Below the pieces are notes generated by a model. The model had not been told where the DNA came from and made no database searches. It worked only from the letters and a program-made list of their open reading frames with translations. From Confluentibacter flavum (GTDB lineage: Bacteria > Bacteroidota > Bacteroidia > Flavobacteriales > Flavobacteriaceae), in assembly GCF_002843175.1 (NCBI RefSeq), contig NZ_PJEO01000011.1:1-64000 (forward strand): DNA of 64,000 nucleotides. The letters run 5' to 3'. Within the stretch, counting starts at the first letter, position 1. Each line of letters starts with the position of its first letter. The translations under genes and the position numbers were made by a program. Shown here one piece after another: positions 17,582 to 26,977 of the stretch.

Positions 17582-18343
17582 TTATAATAGCATCCCGCCG
17601 GTAACTTCTATGCGTTGGCCGTTGACCCATTTAGCATCTTCGGTACATAAAAAAGCGACCACACCTCCAATATCGTCGGGTTGGCCTATGCGCCCCAATG
17701 CGGTTGAGTTTGATATGAAATCTATTTTTTTGGTGTTGGTTTTGTTTTCACCGCCACCAAAATCGGTTGCAATGGCACCAGGAGCGACTACATTGGCCGC
17801 TATTTTTCTGTGTGCTAATTCTTTGGCTAAGTATCTGGTAAAAACTTCTATGGCACCTTTCATGCAGGCATAAGCTGAGGCACTTGGGAATGAATACCGC
17901 ACCAATCCCGAGGAAATATTTATAATCCTTCCACCATCATTTAAATAAGGCAATGCTTTTTGTGTTAAGAAATAAACGCCTTTAAAATGGACATTGTACA
18001 TCTCGTCAAATTGGTCTTCGGTGGTGTCGATGATGTTTTGGTAAATACCTGTCCCAGCATTGTTTATAAAAAAATCGAAACTGCTTTTTCCTGTTTCCGA
18101 TATTAAATAGCTGGAAAGCTGACCAAAAAAATCATCAAACCCTTTGGTGTTACTGGTATCTAATTGAAATGCCTTTCCTGTTTTACCTAATTTGGTGATT
18201 TCGCCAATGACTTCATTGGCAGCAGAGGTGTTGGAATGATAGGTAATCATAACGTTGATGTCTTTTTTTGCTAGACTAATAGCTATATCCCTCCCTAAGC
18301 CTCTACTGCCACCTGTTACAAGTGCAAATTTATTTTTTGACAT
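17582..18343 (-). CDS. SDR family NAD(P)-dependent oxidoreductase
   Basis: A 253-residue classical short-chain dehydrogenase. The cofactor motif TGGSRGLG is at 10-17, NNAG at 94-97, and the catalytic serine region ISSG (144-146) is followed by Y158-x3-K162 (YACMK). The C-terminal NGQRIEVTGG is typical of FabG-like members. The substrate is not evident. The gene lies 37 bp after the enolase-superfamily dehydratase gene on the same strand, so the two are probably cotranscribed and may act on one sugar acid or polyol. Confidence 0.92.
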   Translation of the reverse strand: MSKNKFALVTGGSRGLGRDIAISLAKKDINVMITYHSNTSAANEVIGEITKLGKTGKAFQLDTSNTKGFDDFFGQLSSYLISETGKSSFDFFINNAGTGIYQNIIDTTEDQFDEMYNVHFKGVYFLTQKALPYLNDGGRIINISSGLVRYSFPSASAYACMKGAIEVFTRYLAKELAHRKIAANVVAPGAIATDFGGGENKTNTKKIDFISNSTALGRIGQPDDIGGVVAFLCTEDAKWVNGQRIEVTGGMLL

Positions 18344-18380
18344 GTTGTATGCTTTTTGTTTTTTATATATTGATATTCAA

Positions 18381-19652
18381 TTAATCCCACCAGGCCTCAC
18401 CATCAACCAAATATTTTTCCTTAATGAGTTTTTCATTCAGTTCAATACCAAAACCAGGTCGGTCACTTAATTGGATATGACCGTTTACAATCATTTCTTT
18501 ATCATAGCCCAACACATCTGGGTCGCCATTAATGCCACGACCAGCTCGATTTATAGGGTTGAATATAAAGGCTTCGTGTGCTACAAACTCACGCACCGAT
18601 GCAGCGAAATTAGCCGAGGCAATGGTCGCCACAGGACCTGCCACATTATGTGTACAAACAGGCATATAATACAGTTCCGCCAAATCCGCTATTTTCTTGG
18701 CTTCCAGTAAGCCACCTGCCATAGAGACATCAATTTCAATCATGTTCACGCCTTGGTTAACGATAAACGGACGGAAATCATCACGTGTGTATAGATTTTC
18801 ACCCGTTAATACAGGCACAGGTGATTGTTCTGTTAATTTCACCCATTGCTCATTATAAGCAATAGGAAGCGGATCTTCAATCCATGCAGGACGCATGGGG
18901 GCTACGGCACGACATAGGCGCAGGGAACTATCGAAATCAAATTCCCAGTGGCAATGCACGGCAATATCAAATTCAGGACCTAAAGCTTCACGCATGTTGG
19001 TAAAACCTTTGGCAATGGTATCAACTCCTGTATTGGATAAACGACGATTGTCCAGTTGATTCCATCTTTGGTCGCGGTCTATATCACTTTTACAGGCCGT
19101 CCATCCTTGGTTTTTCATGAGTTCAGCAAATTCCTGTACCGAATCCATTTCCAACATATTTCGAGGTCGGGCAGAGGCATAGGCACGGACTTCATTTACG
19201 TGGGCACCACCACCTAATATTTTGCGCACGGGTTGGTCGGTAATTTTACCAATCAAATCCCAAAGGGCAAATTCTACACCTGTAATGGCGTGGGTTGCCA
19301 ATCCGTGATTGCCTCCGTAGTAGGAGGTTCGGGTACTCATTTTAAATATCAAATATTCTAGATCCATTGGATCTTTGCCCAGTAAAATGGGTTTACAAAC
19401 ATTAAGAACAATGTCCTTTGCGCCATGGCCATTTTCGTCGTGGTGGCATTCGCCAATACCTACTAAACCGGCATCGGTAGTGATTTTTACCAATGGACTC
19501 ACACGCATACTGCCCATTTTAGTAAGCACACATTTAACGTCTGTTATTTTTACCTTTTTAGCTAGTGGATTTGCCCAAAGGTTGTAATAAGGCACAAACA
19601 TCATGGCAGGTGTGGTGATGGCCATGTTGCGAATAAACGTTCGTCTTTTCAT
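18381..19652 (-). CDS. Enolase superfamily sugar-acid dehydratase (mandelate racemase/muconate lactonizing type)
   Basis: A 423-residue member of the MR/MLE group. The N-terminus MKRRTFIRNM followed by a hydrophobic run looks like a Tat-type export signal. In the barrel, HCHWEFD (near 234), WIEDPLP (near 259) and GENLYTR (near 282) fit the metal-binding acids, and THN near 334 fits the catalytic His. This pattern resembles the D-galactonate/mannonate dehydratase-like branch, which removes water from aldonic acids. The exact substrate is open. The SDR gene follows after 37 bp, and the TIM-barrel isomerase gene lies 107 bp upstream. Confidence 0.87.
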   Translation of the reverse strand: MKRRTFIRNMAITTPAMMFVPYYNLWANPLAKKVKITDVKCVLTKMGSMRVSPLVKITTDAGLVGIGECHHDENGHGAKDIVLNVCKPILLGKDPMDLEYLIFKMSTRTSYYGGNHGLATHAITGVEFALWDLIGKITDQPVRKILGGGAHVNEVRAYASARPRNMLEMDSVQEFAELMKNQGWTACKSDIDRDQRWNQLDNRRLSNTGVDTIAKGFTNMREALGPEFDIAVHCHWEFDFDSSLRLCRAVAPMRPAWIEDPLPIAYNEQWVKLTEQSPVPVLTGENLYTRDDFRPFIVNQGVNMIEIDVSMAGGLLEAKKIADLAELYYMPVCTHNVAGPVATIASANFAASVREFVAHEAFIFNPINRAGRGINGDPDVLGYDKEMIVNGHIQLSDRPGFGIELNEKLIKEKYLVDGEAWWD

Positions 19653-19759
19653 TGTTGTTTAGTTTGAGTTGGTCAATAAATATAAAAAATATAGGTAATT
19701 AGTTGAAGCTCTGAATCTAAATTTATTTCTTTTGGAAAACCATTCAATGCATTTTTCTA

Positions 19760-20629
19760 CTATATATCACAAATAGTAACGCCTTGTTTTAGGGCAGCTA
19801 TTGGATCGTCCCAAGAAGGCACAAACTCTTGAGCGACATAGCCTTTGTAGCCCGTTTTTAAAATGGCTTTCATGATAGCAGGATAGAACAGCTCTTGGGT
19901 GTCGTCAATTTCATGTCTTCCCGGGTTTCCTCCTGTATGGTAATGGCCAATATAATGGTTATAATCTTGAATGTTTCTAATAATATCCCCTTCCATGATT
20001 TGCATATGGTATATATCGTATAATAGCTTTATATGATTGGAATTCAATTTTTTACAGAGTTCCACGCCCCAAGATGTGTGATCGCACATATAATCTTTGT
20101 GGTCTACTTTGGAGTTTAGTAGTTCCATCTGTAAAACAACGCCATGCTTTTCTGCGAGCGGCAAAATTTGTTTCAAACCATTTACACAATTTTGTAATCC
20201 TATTGAATCATCCATGCCTCTGCGATTGCCACTAAAACAAATAAGATTTGTATAGCCGGCTTTTGCTACTTTAGGAATCATTTCAGTATAATTTTTAATC
20301 AATTGTGCATGGAATTTAGTATCGCACCAACCATCGGTTAGACCAAGTTCTGCTCCCCAGCACATCGATGCGTGAATGTTATATTTTTTCAATAGCGGCC
20401 AATCTTCTGGGCCTACCAAATCCATTGCTTTTATGCCTAAGGTATTGAAGTGTTGTAATAATTTCTCTAAAGGAATGTCTTTGTAGCACCAACGGCAAGC
20501 ACTGTGGTGTATATTGTTTTTTAATTCTGAAAATTTTTGATTTAGATTAGTTGATGGGAAAGCTTCTAAGTAGGTTAAGGTTCCTACTGAGACAGCCATA
20601 GTTGAAGCAATAAATTTCCGTCTTTTCAT
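19760..20629 (-). CDS. Sugar isomerase/epimerase TIM-barrel protein, hydroxypyruvate isomerase-like
   Basis: A 289-residue AP endonuclease 2-like TIM barrel. It begins MKRRKFIASTMAVSVGTLTY, a twin-arginine-like signal. Metal-site segments include MELLNSK, LLYDIYHMQIMEGD and GHYHTGGNPGRHEID, typical of hydroxypyruvate isomerase-like (Hyi) enzymes. It probably interconverts a keto and an aldo sugar or sugar acid. A terminator separates it from the upstream CE15-like gene, so it is likely to start its own transcript with the dehydratase and SDR genes. Confidence 0.87.
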   Translation of the reverse strand: MKRRKFIASTMAVSVGTLTYLEAFPSTNLNQKFSELKNNIHHSACRWCYKDIPLEKLLQHFNTLGIKAMDLVGPEDWPLLKKYNIHASMCWGAELGLTDGWCDTKFHAQLIKNYTEMIPKVAKAGYTNLICFSGNRRGMDDSIGLQNCVNGLKQILPLAEKHGVVLQMELLNSKVDHKDYMCDHTSWGVELCKKLNSNHIKLLYDIYHMQIMEGDIIRNIQDYNHYIGHYHTGGNPGRHEIDDTQELFYPAIMKAILKTGYKGYVAQEFVPSWDDPIAALKQGVTICDI

Positions 20630-20656
20630 TTTAGTTTTAGTTTAGCACTTAAATAT

Positions 20657-20686
20657 AAAAAAACTCCAGCGTAAAACGTTGGAGTT
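20657..20686 (-). terminator. Intrinsic terminator after the CE15-like esterase gene
   Basis: A 10-bp stem (20662-20671 with 20677-20686, one G-U pair) and a 5-base loop, followed on the minus strand by a T-run from 20657-20663. It lies 29 bp beyond the esterase stop. Confidence 0.8.
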
Positions 20687-20714
20687 CAAAAGTTAAAATT
20701 TTATAAGTCTTAAA

Positions 20715-22253
20715 TTAATTAGGTTTATAGCCTAATTTTTGACTTGCCCAAGGAATAAAATGTTGAAAGTTTGGGGCATCGGTATGTCCTCCATCATGTT
20801 GTCTCCAAGCAAGTTCACCGTCAAGCATATCGGTTAACATGGGAGGCATCACTTCTTCATTATAATCGTTAGAAACACCTAAATCTTTTGCACCAAGTAG
20901 TTTAAATACAGAACCAGCGGCAATGGTTGCTTGATAACTTCCTTTTTGATCCAACCAAAGTGCATCACCTTTTTCAGGAATGCCATAACTTATAAACGTT
21001 AGTTTAGGCGCTGTCAATGCAATCAGTTGATGGGAATCAACCGATAAATCACAACCTGTCATTTTTCCGAGTTTGCCTTTTTCGGAAGAATATTTAATGT
21101 AATTACCAGCCATCCAATGATATTCACCAGAACTACCAAGGTTTTCAACAGCTTCACCAAATACGCGACGGTGTAAGGTCGCACCGCCTTTTCCTGAAGA
21201 ACCAATCAGTCCCAAAGCGAAACGTGGTTCAAAAGCTAAGGTTACAAGAGCGGCTTTTCCGTAACGGGAAACCCCTTCTATGCCTACTTTTTTAGCATCT
21301 ACTAAGGGGTCTGTTTCTAAATAGTCCAAACCACGAGCAGCCCCCCAAGCCCAAGCCCTAAGTGCTCCCCATTGTTCTGGAGTACGTGCTTGTCCTTTAT
21401 TAGTTAATCCAATAATACCTCTTGTAAGTCCAGCACCATTGTCTGCTTGAATACTACCAGTTGATATGGTGGCGTAACCCCAGCCCGCAGCCAGTAATTG
21501 CTCGGTTGGTGGCGAGTTACCATCTACAGGAGGCGCAAAAAATCCAGGACCGGCTAATCTTGTGATGGGTTCGTATGCTGGATAACGCTCAAAAACGGCT
21601 TTCATGTCAGGGTCATTGGAAATCATCATGGCTTTGAAACTTTTATTGATTTTCTCCAAATCATCTGGGCTTGGTTGTGCAGGAGCTGGTAGTCGTGGGT
21701 TACCAAACATCATGAGTACTGGCACAGGGCCTTTTACATTAGTAGGTAAAACTACTACCATTTCTATGTCGACATTAATTAGAGGATAGGCGCTATTATC
21801 GACGTGGCCAACTAATTTTTTTGCAATGACGGGAATGCGTCCAACTCGTTCATTATCAGTTATTTCAACTTCCCAGGTTACATTGGGTACATTATCAGGA
21901 ATGCTCCCATAAACTTCACGTTCGAATGCTTCAACAATCTCTGGTCTTCGGGTATTCCACCACATATCAGGAGTGGTGACTTTTTTGCCATTATTGGTGA
22001 CCAAAATTTCAGGTAATTCTGGGCATGGGTTGGCTACAGCTTCGTCATAGTTAGCCGAGTTTGGGTTTGTGGGGTCGCCACTTTTGCCCGGTCTTACCTC
22101 GGTAATGCCGAATTGCTGCATCATATTAGCATGGTCTTCTTGAGCTGTGAAAGTTGTTAATGGAGGGTATTTACTAGTGTCAATGGGCGCGTTTTGTGCA
22201 ACGGCAACGTTAATGGCGCTTAACATCAGTGTAAATAGTACTAGTTGTTTCAT
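20715..22253 (-). CDS. CE15-like glucuronoyl esterase, secreted
   Basis: A 512-residue alpha/beta hydrolase with a signal peptide (ends near AVAQ). The catalytic serine is in GVSRYGKAAL (near residue 327), the place of the CE15 motif GCSRxG; Val replaces Cys. The helix before it, WGALRAWAWGAARGLDYL, is typical of the family. The catalytic His is in HDGGHTDAPN (near 484). CE15 enzymes cut methyl-glucuronate esters that link glucuronoxylan or other polysaccharides to lignin or other groups. In a marine organism a uronic-acid-rich algal polysaccharide is a plausible target (inference). No SusC/SusD pair is present nearby. Confidence 0.87.
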   Translation of the reverse strand: MKQLVLFTLMLSAINVAVAQNAPIDTSKYPPLTTFTAQEDHANMMQQFGITEVRPGKSGDPTNPNSANYDEAVANPCPELPEILVTNNGKKVTTPDMWWNTRRPEIVEAFEREVYGSIPDNVPNVTWEVEITDNERVGRIPVIAKKLVGHVDNSAYPLINVDIEMVVVLPTNVKGPVPVLMMFGNPRLPAPAQPSPDDLEKINKSFKAMMISNDPDMKAVFERYPAYEPITRLAGPGFFAPPVDGNSPPTEQLLAAGWGYATISTGSIQADNGAGLTRGIIGLTNKGQARTPEQWGALRAWAWGAARGLDYLETDPLVDAKKVGIEGVSRYGKAALVTLAFEPRFALGLIGSSGKGGATLHRRVFGEAVENLGSSGEYHWMAGNYIKYSSEKGKLGKMTGCDLSVDSHQLIALTAPKLTFISYGIPEKGDALWLDQKGSYQATIAAGSVFKLLGAKDLGVSNDYNEEVMPPMLTDMLDGELAWRQHDGGHTDAPNFQHFIPWASQKLGYKPN

Positions 22254-22287
22254 AATCTTAGTTTAGTTTGTTAATATAGGTGGTAAC

Positions 22288-22295
22288 CAAATCTA
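22288..22295 (-). promoter_or_regulatory. Putative -7 box (TAnnTTTG)
   Basis: The minus strand reads TAGATTTG, 34 bp before the ATG of the CE15-like gene. No good -33 element was seen. Confidence 0.4.
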
Positions 22296-22467
22296 AACTT
22301 TTTTTATAAGCCTAATATAAAAAATATGTTAAAATGCATTTGGTATCTGATTAATCAGGGGGCAGTACTGTCGTGGATTAAGAATGTTATTTTAATGTCA
22401 ATTGAAATTCGATTTTGAACTTTATTAAAAACAATGGTCTAAGTTTCGACTTCCCGTTTCATTTTTC

Positions 22468-22475
22468 TACTTTTG
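22468..22475 (+). promoter_or_regulatory. Putative -7 box (TAnnTTTG)
   Basis: TACTTTTG, 22 bp before the ATG of the ABC-F gene; full match to the -7 consensus, with only a weak candidate (TTTC) upstream. Confidence 0.45.
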
Positions 22476-22497
22476 CAAAAAAAATAAGCAAAGTATT

Positions 22498-24123
22498 ATG
22501 TTATCAGTTTCAAACCTTTCAGTTCAATTTGGCAAGCGCATTCTTTTTGATGAGGTAAGTACCACGTTCACACAAGGAAATTGCTATGGTATTATTGGCG
22601 CAAACGGTTCTGGAAAATCGACATTTTTGAAGATTATTTCTGGTAAGTCAGACCCAACATCTGGACAGGTACATTTAGAACCTGGTAAACGTATGTCTGT
22701 GCTAGAACAAGACCATAATCTGTATGATGAGCATACGGTTTTAGAAACGGTTTTGATAGGTAATAAACCACTTTTTAAAATTAAAAGTGAGATGGATGCT
22801 TTGTATGCCGATTATTCTGATGAGAATGCCGATAAAATTGGCGAATTACAAGTACAGTTTGAAGAAATGAACGGTTGGAATGCTGACAGTGATGCCGCCG
22901 CCATGCTATCAAGTTTGGGGATTAAAGAAGAGTTTCATTATATTTTGATGAAAGACCTTGATGGTAAACAAAAAGTACGTGTGCTTTTAGCACAGGCCTT
23001 ATTTGGAAATCCGGATGTGTTGATTATGGATGAGCCAACCAACGACTTGGATTATGAAACAATTCAATGGTTGGAAAACTTTTTGGCTAATTACGAAAAC
23101 TGTGTGATTGTGGTGTCTCACGACCGTCATTTTTTAGATGCCGTTTGTACCCACATTTCTGATATTGATTTTGGAAAAATTAATCATTATTCCGGTAATT
23201 ATACATTCTGGTACGAATCCTCACAATTAGCGGCTCGCCAACGCGCGCAACAAAACAAAAAAGCTGAAGAAAAGAAAAAGGAACTGGAAGAATTTATCCG
23301 TCGTTTTTCTGCCAACGTAGCCAAAAGTAAACAAGCTACAAGTAGGAAGAAAATGATTGACAAACTTAATATTTCTGATATCAGACCAACAAGTAGACGT
23401 TATCCTGCCATTATTTTTGAGCGTGACAGGGAGGCAGGCGATCAAATTTTAAATATTCAAGGCTTAGCAGCTTCAACAGAAGGTGAGGTATTGTTTAAGG
23501 ATATCGATTTGAATCTTACCAAAGGTGATAAAATAGTGGTTTTTTCAAAAGATTCAAGGGCAACCACCGCATTTTACCAAATATTAAATAACAAAGAAAA
23601 ACCAGATGCAGGAAAGTTTGATTGGGGTATTACAACCACGCAATCTTATCTTCCGTTAGATAATAGTGAATACTTCGACAATAATTTATCATTAGTAGAT
23701 TGGTTACGCCAATGGGCAACGACTGAAGAAGAACGTGAAGAAGTTTATATCCGTGGCTTTTTAGGAAAAATGATTTTTAGTGGGGAGGAAGCCTTAAAAA
23801 AATCGAATGTGCTTTCTGGAGGTGAAAAAGTGCGTTGTATGTTAAGTAGAATGATGATGGTAAGAGCCAATGTTTTGATGCTTGATGAACCAACGAATCA
23901 CTTGGATTTAGAAAGTATTACCGCCTTTAACAATTCACTTAAAAACTTTAAGGGTACTATGTTGTTTACAACCCATGACCATGAGTTTGCCCAAACGGTT
24001 GCCAACAGAGTAGTGGAGTTAACACCAAATGGCATTATTGATAGATACACAACGTTTGATGAGTATATGCAAGACTCTAAAATTAAAGAGATTCGTAACA
24101 AAATGTACGCAGAAGCAGTTTAG
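22498..24123 (+). CDS. ABC-F family ATPase (YbiT-like) with a degenerate second P-loop
   Basis: A 541-residue soluble protein with two ATP-binding domains and no membrane part. Domain 1 has GIIGANGSGKST (31-42) and VLIMDEPTND (about 178), but its signature motif reads LDGKQ. Domain 2 has a good signature LSGGEKVRC (near 438) and Walker B MLDEPTNH. Its Walker A position reads VFSKDSRATTAFY (near 347), without the usual GxGKS/T. The charged linker between the domains (QNKKAEEKKKELEE) is of ABC-F type. ABC-F proteins act on the ribosome in translation factor or antibiotic-protection roles; YbiT-like members are housekeeping. The gene is convergent with DUF2007, without spacer. Confidence 0.9.
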   Translation: MLSVSNLSVQFGKRILFDEVSTTFTQGNCYGIIGANGSGKSTFLKIISGKSDPTSGQVHLEPGKRMSVLEQDHNLYDEHTVLETVLIGNKPLFKIKSEMDALYADYSDENADKIGELQVQFEEMNGWNADSDAAAMLSSLGIKEEFHYILMKDLDGKQKVRVLLAQALFGNPDVLIMDEPTNDLDYETIQWLENFLANYENCVIVVSHDRHFLDAVCTHISDIDFGKINHYSGNYTFWYESSQLAARQRAQQNKKAEEKKKELEEFIRRFSANVAKSKQATSRKKMIDKLNISDIRPTSRRYPAIIFERDREAGDQILNIQGLAASTEGEVLFKDIDLNLTKGDKIVVFSKDSRATTAFYQILNNKEKPDAGKFDWGITTTQSYLPLDNSEYFDNNLSLVDWLRQWATTEEEREEVYIRGFLGKMIFSGEEALKKSNVLSGGEKVRCMLSRMMMVRANVLMLDEPTNHLDLESITAFNNSLKNFKGTMLFTTHDHEFAQTVANRVVELTPNGIIDRYTTFDEYMQDSKIKEIRNKMYAEAV

Positions 24124-24360
24124 TTAAGCTTCTAAATCTGAAGTAACGCTTTCTACAATTTCTATAGCTTCGTTAAGTTCATCTTTATTTACAAAAATTT
24201 GTTGAAGGCCGGGATTGGTGGCACCAAAAACGGATATAAGGCCAGATTCAGTTTCGTCTTTCACCACAGGGCTAATACCAATAGCATTTAGTCTATCGGC
24301 GATGAGTTGTACAACTATAAAACTTCCTGTAAATACTTTTATATAATTAGAATCAGTCAT
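24124..24360 (-). CDS. DUF2007 domain-containing protein
   Basis: A 78-residue protein of the DUF2007 (putative signal-transducing) family, recognised by the order IKVFTGSF, LIADRLNAIGI, an acidic turn, then the final IFVNKDELNEAIEIVE. The family fold is small and ferredoxin-like; the function is not established. Its stop codon directly abuts the stop of the ABC-F gene on the other strand. A hairpin terminator separates it from pheT upstream. Confidence 0.8.
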   Translation of the reverse strand: MTDSNYIKVFTGSFIVVQLIADRLNAIGISPVVKDETESGLISVFGATNPGLQQIFVNKDELNEAIEIVESVTSDLEA

Positions 24361-24397
24361 GGCTCTTTTCGTTTAGTACGTTCTTTAAATATACAAA

Positions 24398-24426
24398 AAA
24401 TAAAGCCAGATAAACTGGCTTTATTT
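24398..24426 (-). terminator. Intrinsic terminator of pheT
   Basis: A 12-bp perfect stem (24398-24409 with 24415-24426) and a 5-base loop, with a T-tract on both strands, so it may work in both directions. It lies 27 bp past the pheT stop. Confidence 0.82.
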
Positions 24427-24452
24427 TTTTATTAACATTCAAAATAATATAA

Positions 24453-26879
24453 TTACCTCAATTCAGCACCTAATTGGCTTTCAAATTGTGTTTGAAGCGT
24501 GCTCATTATTTTATCTATTTGCTTATCAGTAAGTGTGTTGTTTTCGTCTTGCAACGTAAAACTAACCGCATAACTTTTTTTGCCTTGTGGTAAGTTTTTG
24601 CCTTGATACACATCAAATAAATTGATGCCCTTTAATAAACGTTTTTCACTTTGCTTAGCAATAGTATGGATGGATTCAAACGTGACGCTTTCGTCAATTA
24701 ATAAAGCAAAATCCCTGCGTACTTCAGGATATTTAGGAATGGCTTTAAACTTAATCGAGTTGGACTTTATAACCTCTAAAATGGTATCCCAATGTACATC
24801 GGCAAACATTACGTCTTGGGAAATATCAAAATGTTTAAGAATGGATTTTTTAACAAGGCCGAAATCAACCAATTGCTTTTTTCCAAGACTTATAGCCAAA
24901 CCTTCACTAAACAAATCATTATTAATAGGGGTTTCATTATATCTTGAAATTCCTAATCGCTCTAATAAAGCATTAATTGTCCCTTTAAGAAAAAAGAAAT
25001 CACTTTTTTCGTTTGGAGCATGCCAATGTTCTTGATTTTTATTTCCAGATACAAAAACGGTGAGGTGTTTAAATTCCTCTCGTTTCTCGTTAAAAGCATG
25101 ATAGGTCTTACCAAATTCGAACAATTTTAAATCGCCACGTTTTCTATTGATATTATATGAAAGCGCTTCTAGTCCAGAAAACAATAAAGATTGTCTTAAC
25201 ACAGATAAGTCGCCACTTAGTGGATTTAATATGGTAATATTATGTTCTTCTTTTAATTGACCGGTTAATGCAATATAGCTGGGCGTTGTAAGCGAGTTCG
25301 CCATAATTTCCAAAAACCCTTGTGCCGCTAGTTGGTTGCCGACAACGTTTTGTATTTTATGGTCTTCAAAACGAGATAAACTGGAAACGGAAGCATTTAG
25401 TTTTTCGGATGTTTTAATGTTATTGTAGCCATAAACACGCAGAATTTCCTCGATAATATCAGCTTCGCGAAGCACATCATTTCTATAAGCTGGCACGGTT
25501 AGGCCTAACCCCGTTTCTGTTACGTTGTTTACTTTTATTTCTAAGGATGTTAAAATGCGCTTAATTATTTCCTTCGGAATTTCTTCACCTATTAGTTTTT
25601 TGGCGTTTTCAAAACTTAAACGCACCTGAAAATCCTCGATTTTTTTAGGATAAATATCAACAATATCACTAGTAATTTCACCACCAGCAACTTCTTGAAT
25701 CAATAATGCAGCACGTTTAAGTGCGTATTCGGTAATATTGGGGTCAATACCTCGCTCAAACCTGAAAGACGCATCGGTATTCAATCCGTGTCGTTTTGCG
25801 GATTTCCGAATGCTTACAGGATTAAAATAAGCGCTTTCCAAAAAAATACTGGTGGTATCATCTGAAACACCTGAGTGAATACCACCAAAAACACCAGCAA
25901 TACACATGGGTTTTTCAGCATCACAAATCATTAAATCATCTTCATGCAGTTCGCGTTCAACACCATCAAGGGTTGTGAATTTTGTTCCAGATGGGACTGT
26001 TTTAACTTCAATTTTATGGCCTGTAATTTTAACGGTATCAAATGCGTGGAGTGGTTGCCCCAAGTCGTGCAACACATAATTGGTGGCATCAACAATGTTG
26101 TTTATTGGTTTTAATCCTATGGCTTTTAAACGGTTTTGCAACCAAGCGGGAGATGCTTCAACCTTTATTCCAGAAATGGTTACACCGCAGTAACGAGGTG
26201 CCAATTCTTTATTTTTAACATCAACATCTATTTTTAATGTTCTATTATCAACATGAAAGGCACTAACGGATGGCGTGATAAACTCCAAACTTATGTCTTT
26301 TTGAATCAACCCAGCTTTTAAATCGCGAGCAGTTCCTAAATGGCTCATGGCATCAGCCCTGTTTGGGGTTAAACCAATTTCGAAAACATGGTCGTTTTCA
26401 ACCTCAAAAATCTCTGCTACAGATATACCAACTTGAAAGGTATCGTCCATAACCAAAATGCCTTCGTGCGATGCCCCCAAACCAAGTTCGTCTTCGGCAC
26501 AAATCATACCATGGCTTTCTTCCCCGCGAATATTTCCTTTTTTAATAGTCCAAGACTCACCTTCTTTGGTGTAAAGGGTCGTTCCAATAGTTGCTACAGG
26601 TACTTTTTGACCAACAGCCACATTAGGAGCGCCACAAACGATTTGCAAAGGATTGTCTTCTCCTATATTAACGGTTGTGATTCTTAATTTATCTGCATTG
26701 GGGTGTTTGATACACGTTAAAACCTCGCCAACAACAACACCTTCTAGGCCCCCTTTTACAGATTGATAGGATTCTATGCCTTCTACTTCAAGTCCTAAGT
26801 CTGTTAGTAATTCGCTGGTTTGTTCCGGAGTCCAATCAATTTTAATAAATTGTTTTAACCAGTTGTATGAGATTTTCAT
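24453..26879 (-). CDS. pheT: Phenylalanine--tRNA ligase beta subunit
   Basis: An 808-residue protein with the whole bacterial PheT layout. The N-terminal MKISYNWLKQFI is followed by an EMAP/OB tRNA-binding domain (about 40-155, with CGAPNVAVGQKVPVA). The B3/4 editing domain (about 210-380) and B5 domain follow. The core catalytic-like fold and a C-terminal FDX-ACB anticodon-binding domain (about 715-808, with PKYPEVRRDFALLID) complete it. It forms the alpha2beta2 enzyme with PheS, which is not in the window. It has a well-matched promoter and its own terminator, so it is probably monocistronic. Confidence 0.97.
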   Translation of the reverse strand: MKISYNWLKQFIKIDWTPEQTSELLTDLGLEVEGIESYQSVKGGLEGVVVGEVLTCIKHPNADKLRITTVNIGEDNPLQIVCGAPNVAVGQKVPVATIGTTLYTKEGESWTIKKGNIRGEESHGMICAEDELGLGASHEGILVMDDTFQVGISVAEIFEVENDHVFEIGLTPNRADAMSHLGTARDLKAGLIQKDISLEFITPSVSAFHVDNRTLKIDVDVKNKELAPRYCGVTISGIKVEASPAWLQNRLKAIGLKPINNIVDATNYVLHDLGQPLHAFDTVKITGHKIEVKTVPSGTKFTTLDGVERELHEDDLMICDAEKPMCIAGVFGGIHSGVSDDTTSIFLESAYFNPVSIRKSAKRHGLNTDASFRFERGIDPNITEYALKRAALLIQEVAGGEITSDIVDIYPKKIEDFQVRLSFENAKKLIGEEIPKEIIKRILTSLEIKVNNVTETGLGLTVPAYRNDVLREADIIEEILRVYGYNNIKTSEKLNASVSSLSRFEDHKIQNVVGNQLAAQGFLEIMANSLTTPSYIALTGQLKEEHNITILNPLSGDLSVLRQSLLFSGLEALSYNINRKRGDLKLFEFGKTYHAFNEKREEFKHLTVFVSGNKNQEHWHAPNEKSDFFFLKGTINALLERLGISRYNETPINNDLFSEGLAISLGKKQLVDFGLVKKSILKHFDISQDVMFADVHWDTILEVIKSNSIKFKAIPKYPEVRRDFALLIDESVTFESIHTIAKQSEKRLLKGINLFDVYQGKNLPQGKKSYAVSFTLQDENNTLTDKQIDKIMSTLQTQFESQLGAELR

Positions 26880-26905
26880 GAAGTATTACTGTTTTAATAA
26901 GCTAG

Positions 26906-26936
26906 CAAAGATAAAATATTGACGTTAGCATTCAAA
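26906..26936 (-). promoter_or_regulatory. Canonical Bacteroidota promoter of pheT
   Basis: On the minus strand TTTG (26933-26936) is followed after 19 bp by TATCTTTG (26906-26913). This matches TTTG-N19-TAnnTTTG in both elements and in spacing, 27 bp before the ATG. Confidence 0.7.
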
Positions 26937-26977
26937 CATTGCTATGTAATTTATGGATAAAATAGTAAGCGGATTTT

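Noticed and set aside
24622-25035. Plus-strand frame of 137 residues inside pheT
   Set aside because: Complete overlap with a certain gene and no recognisable family.
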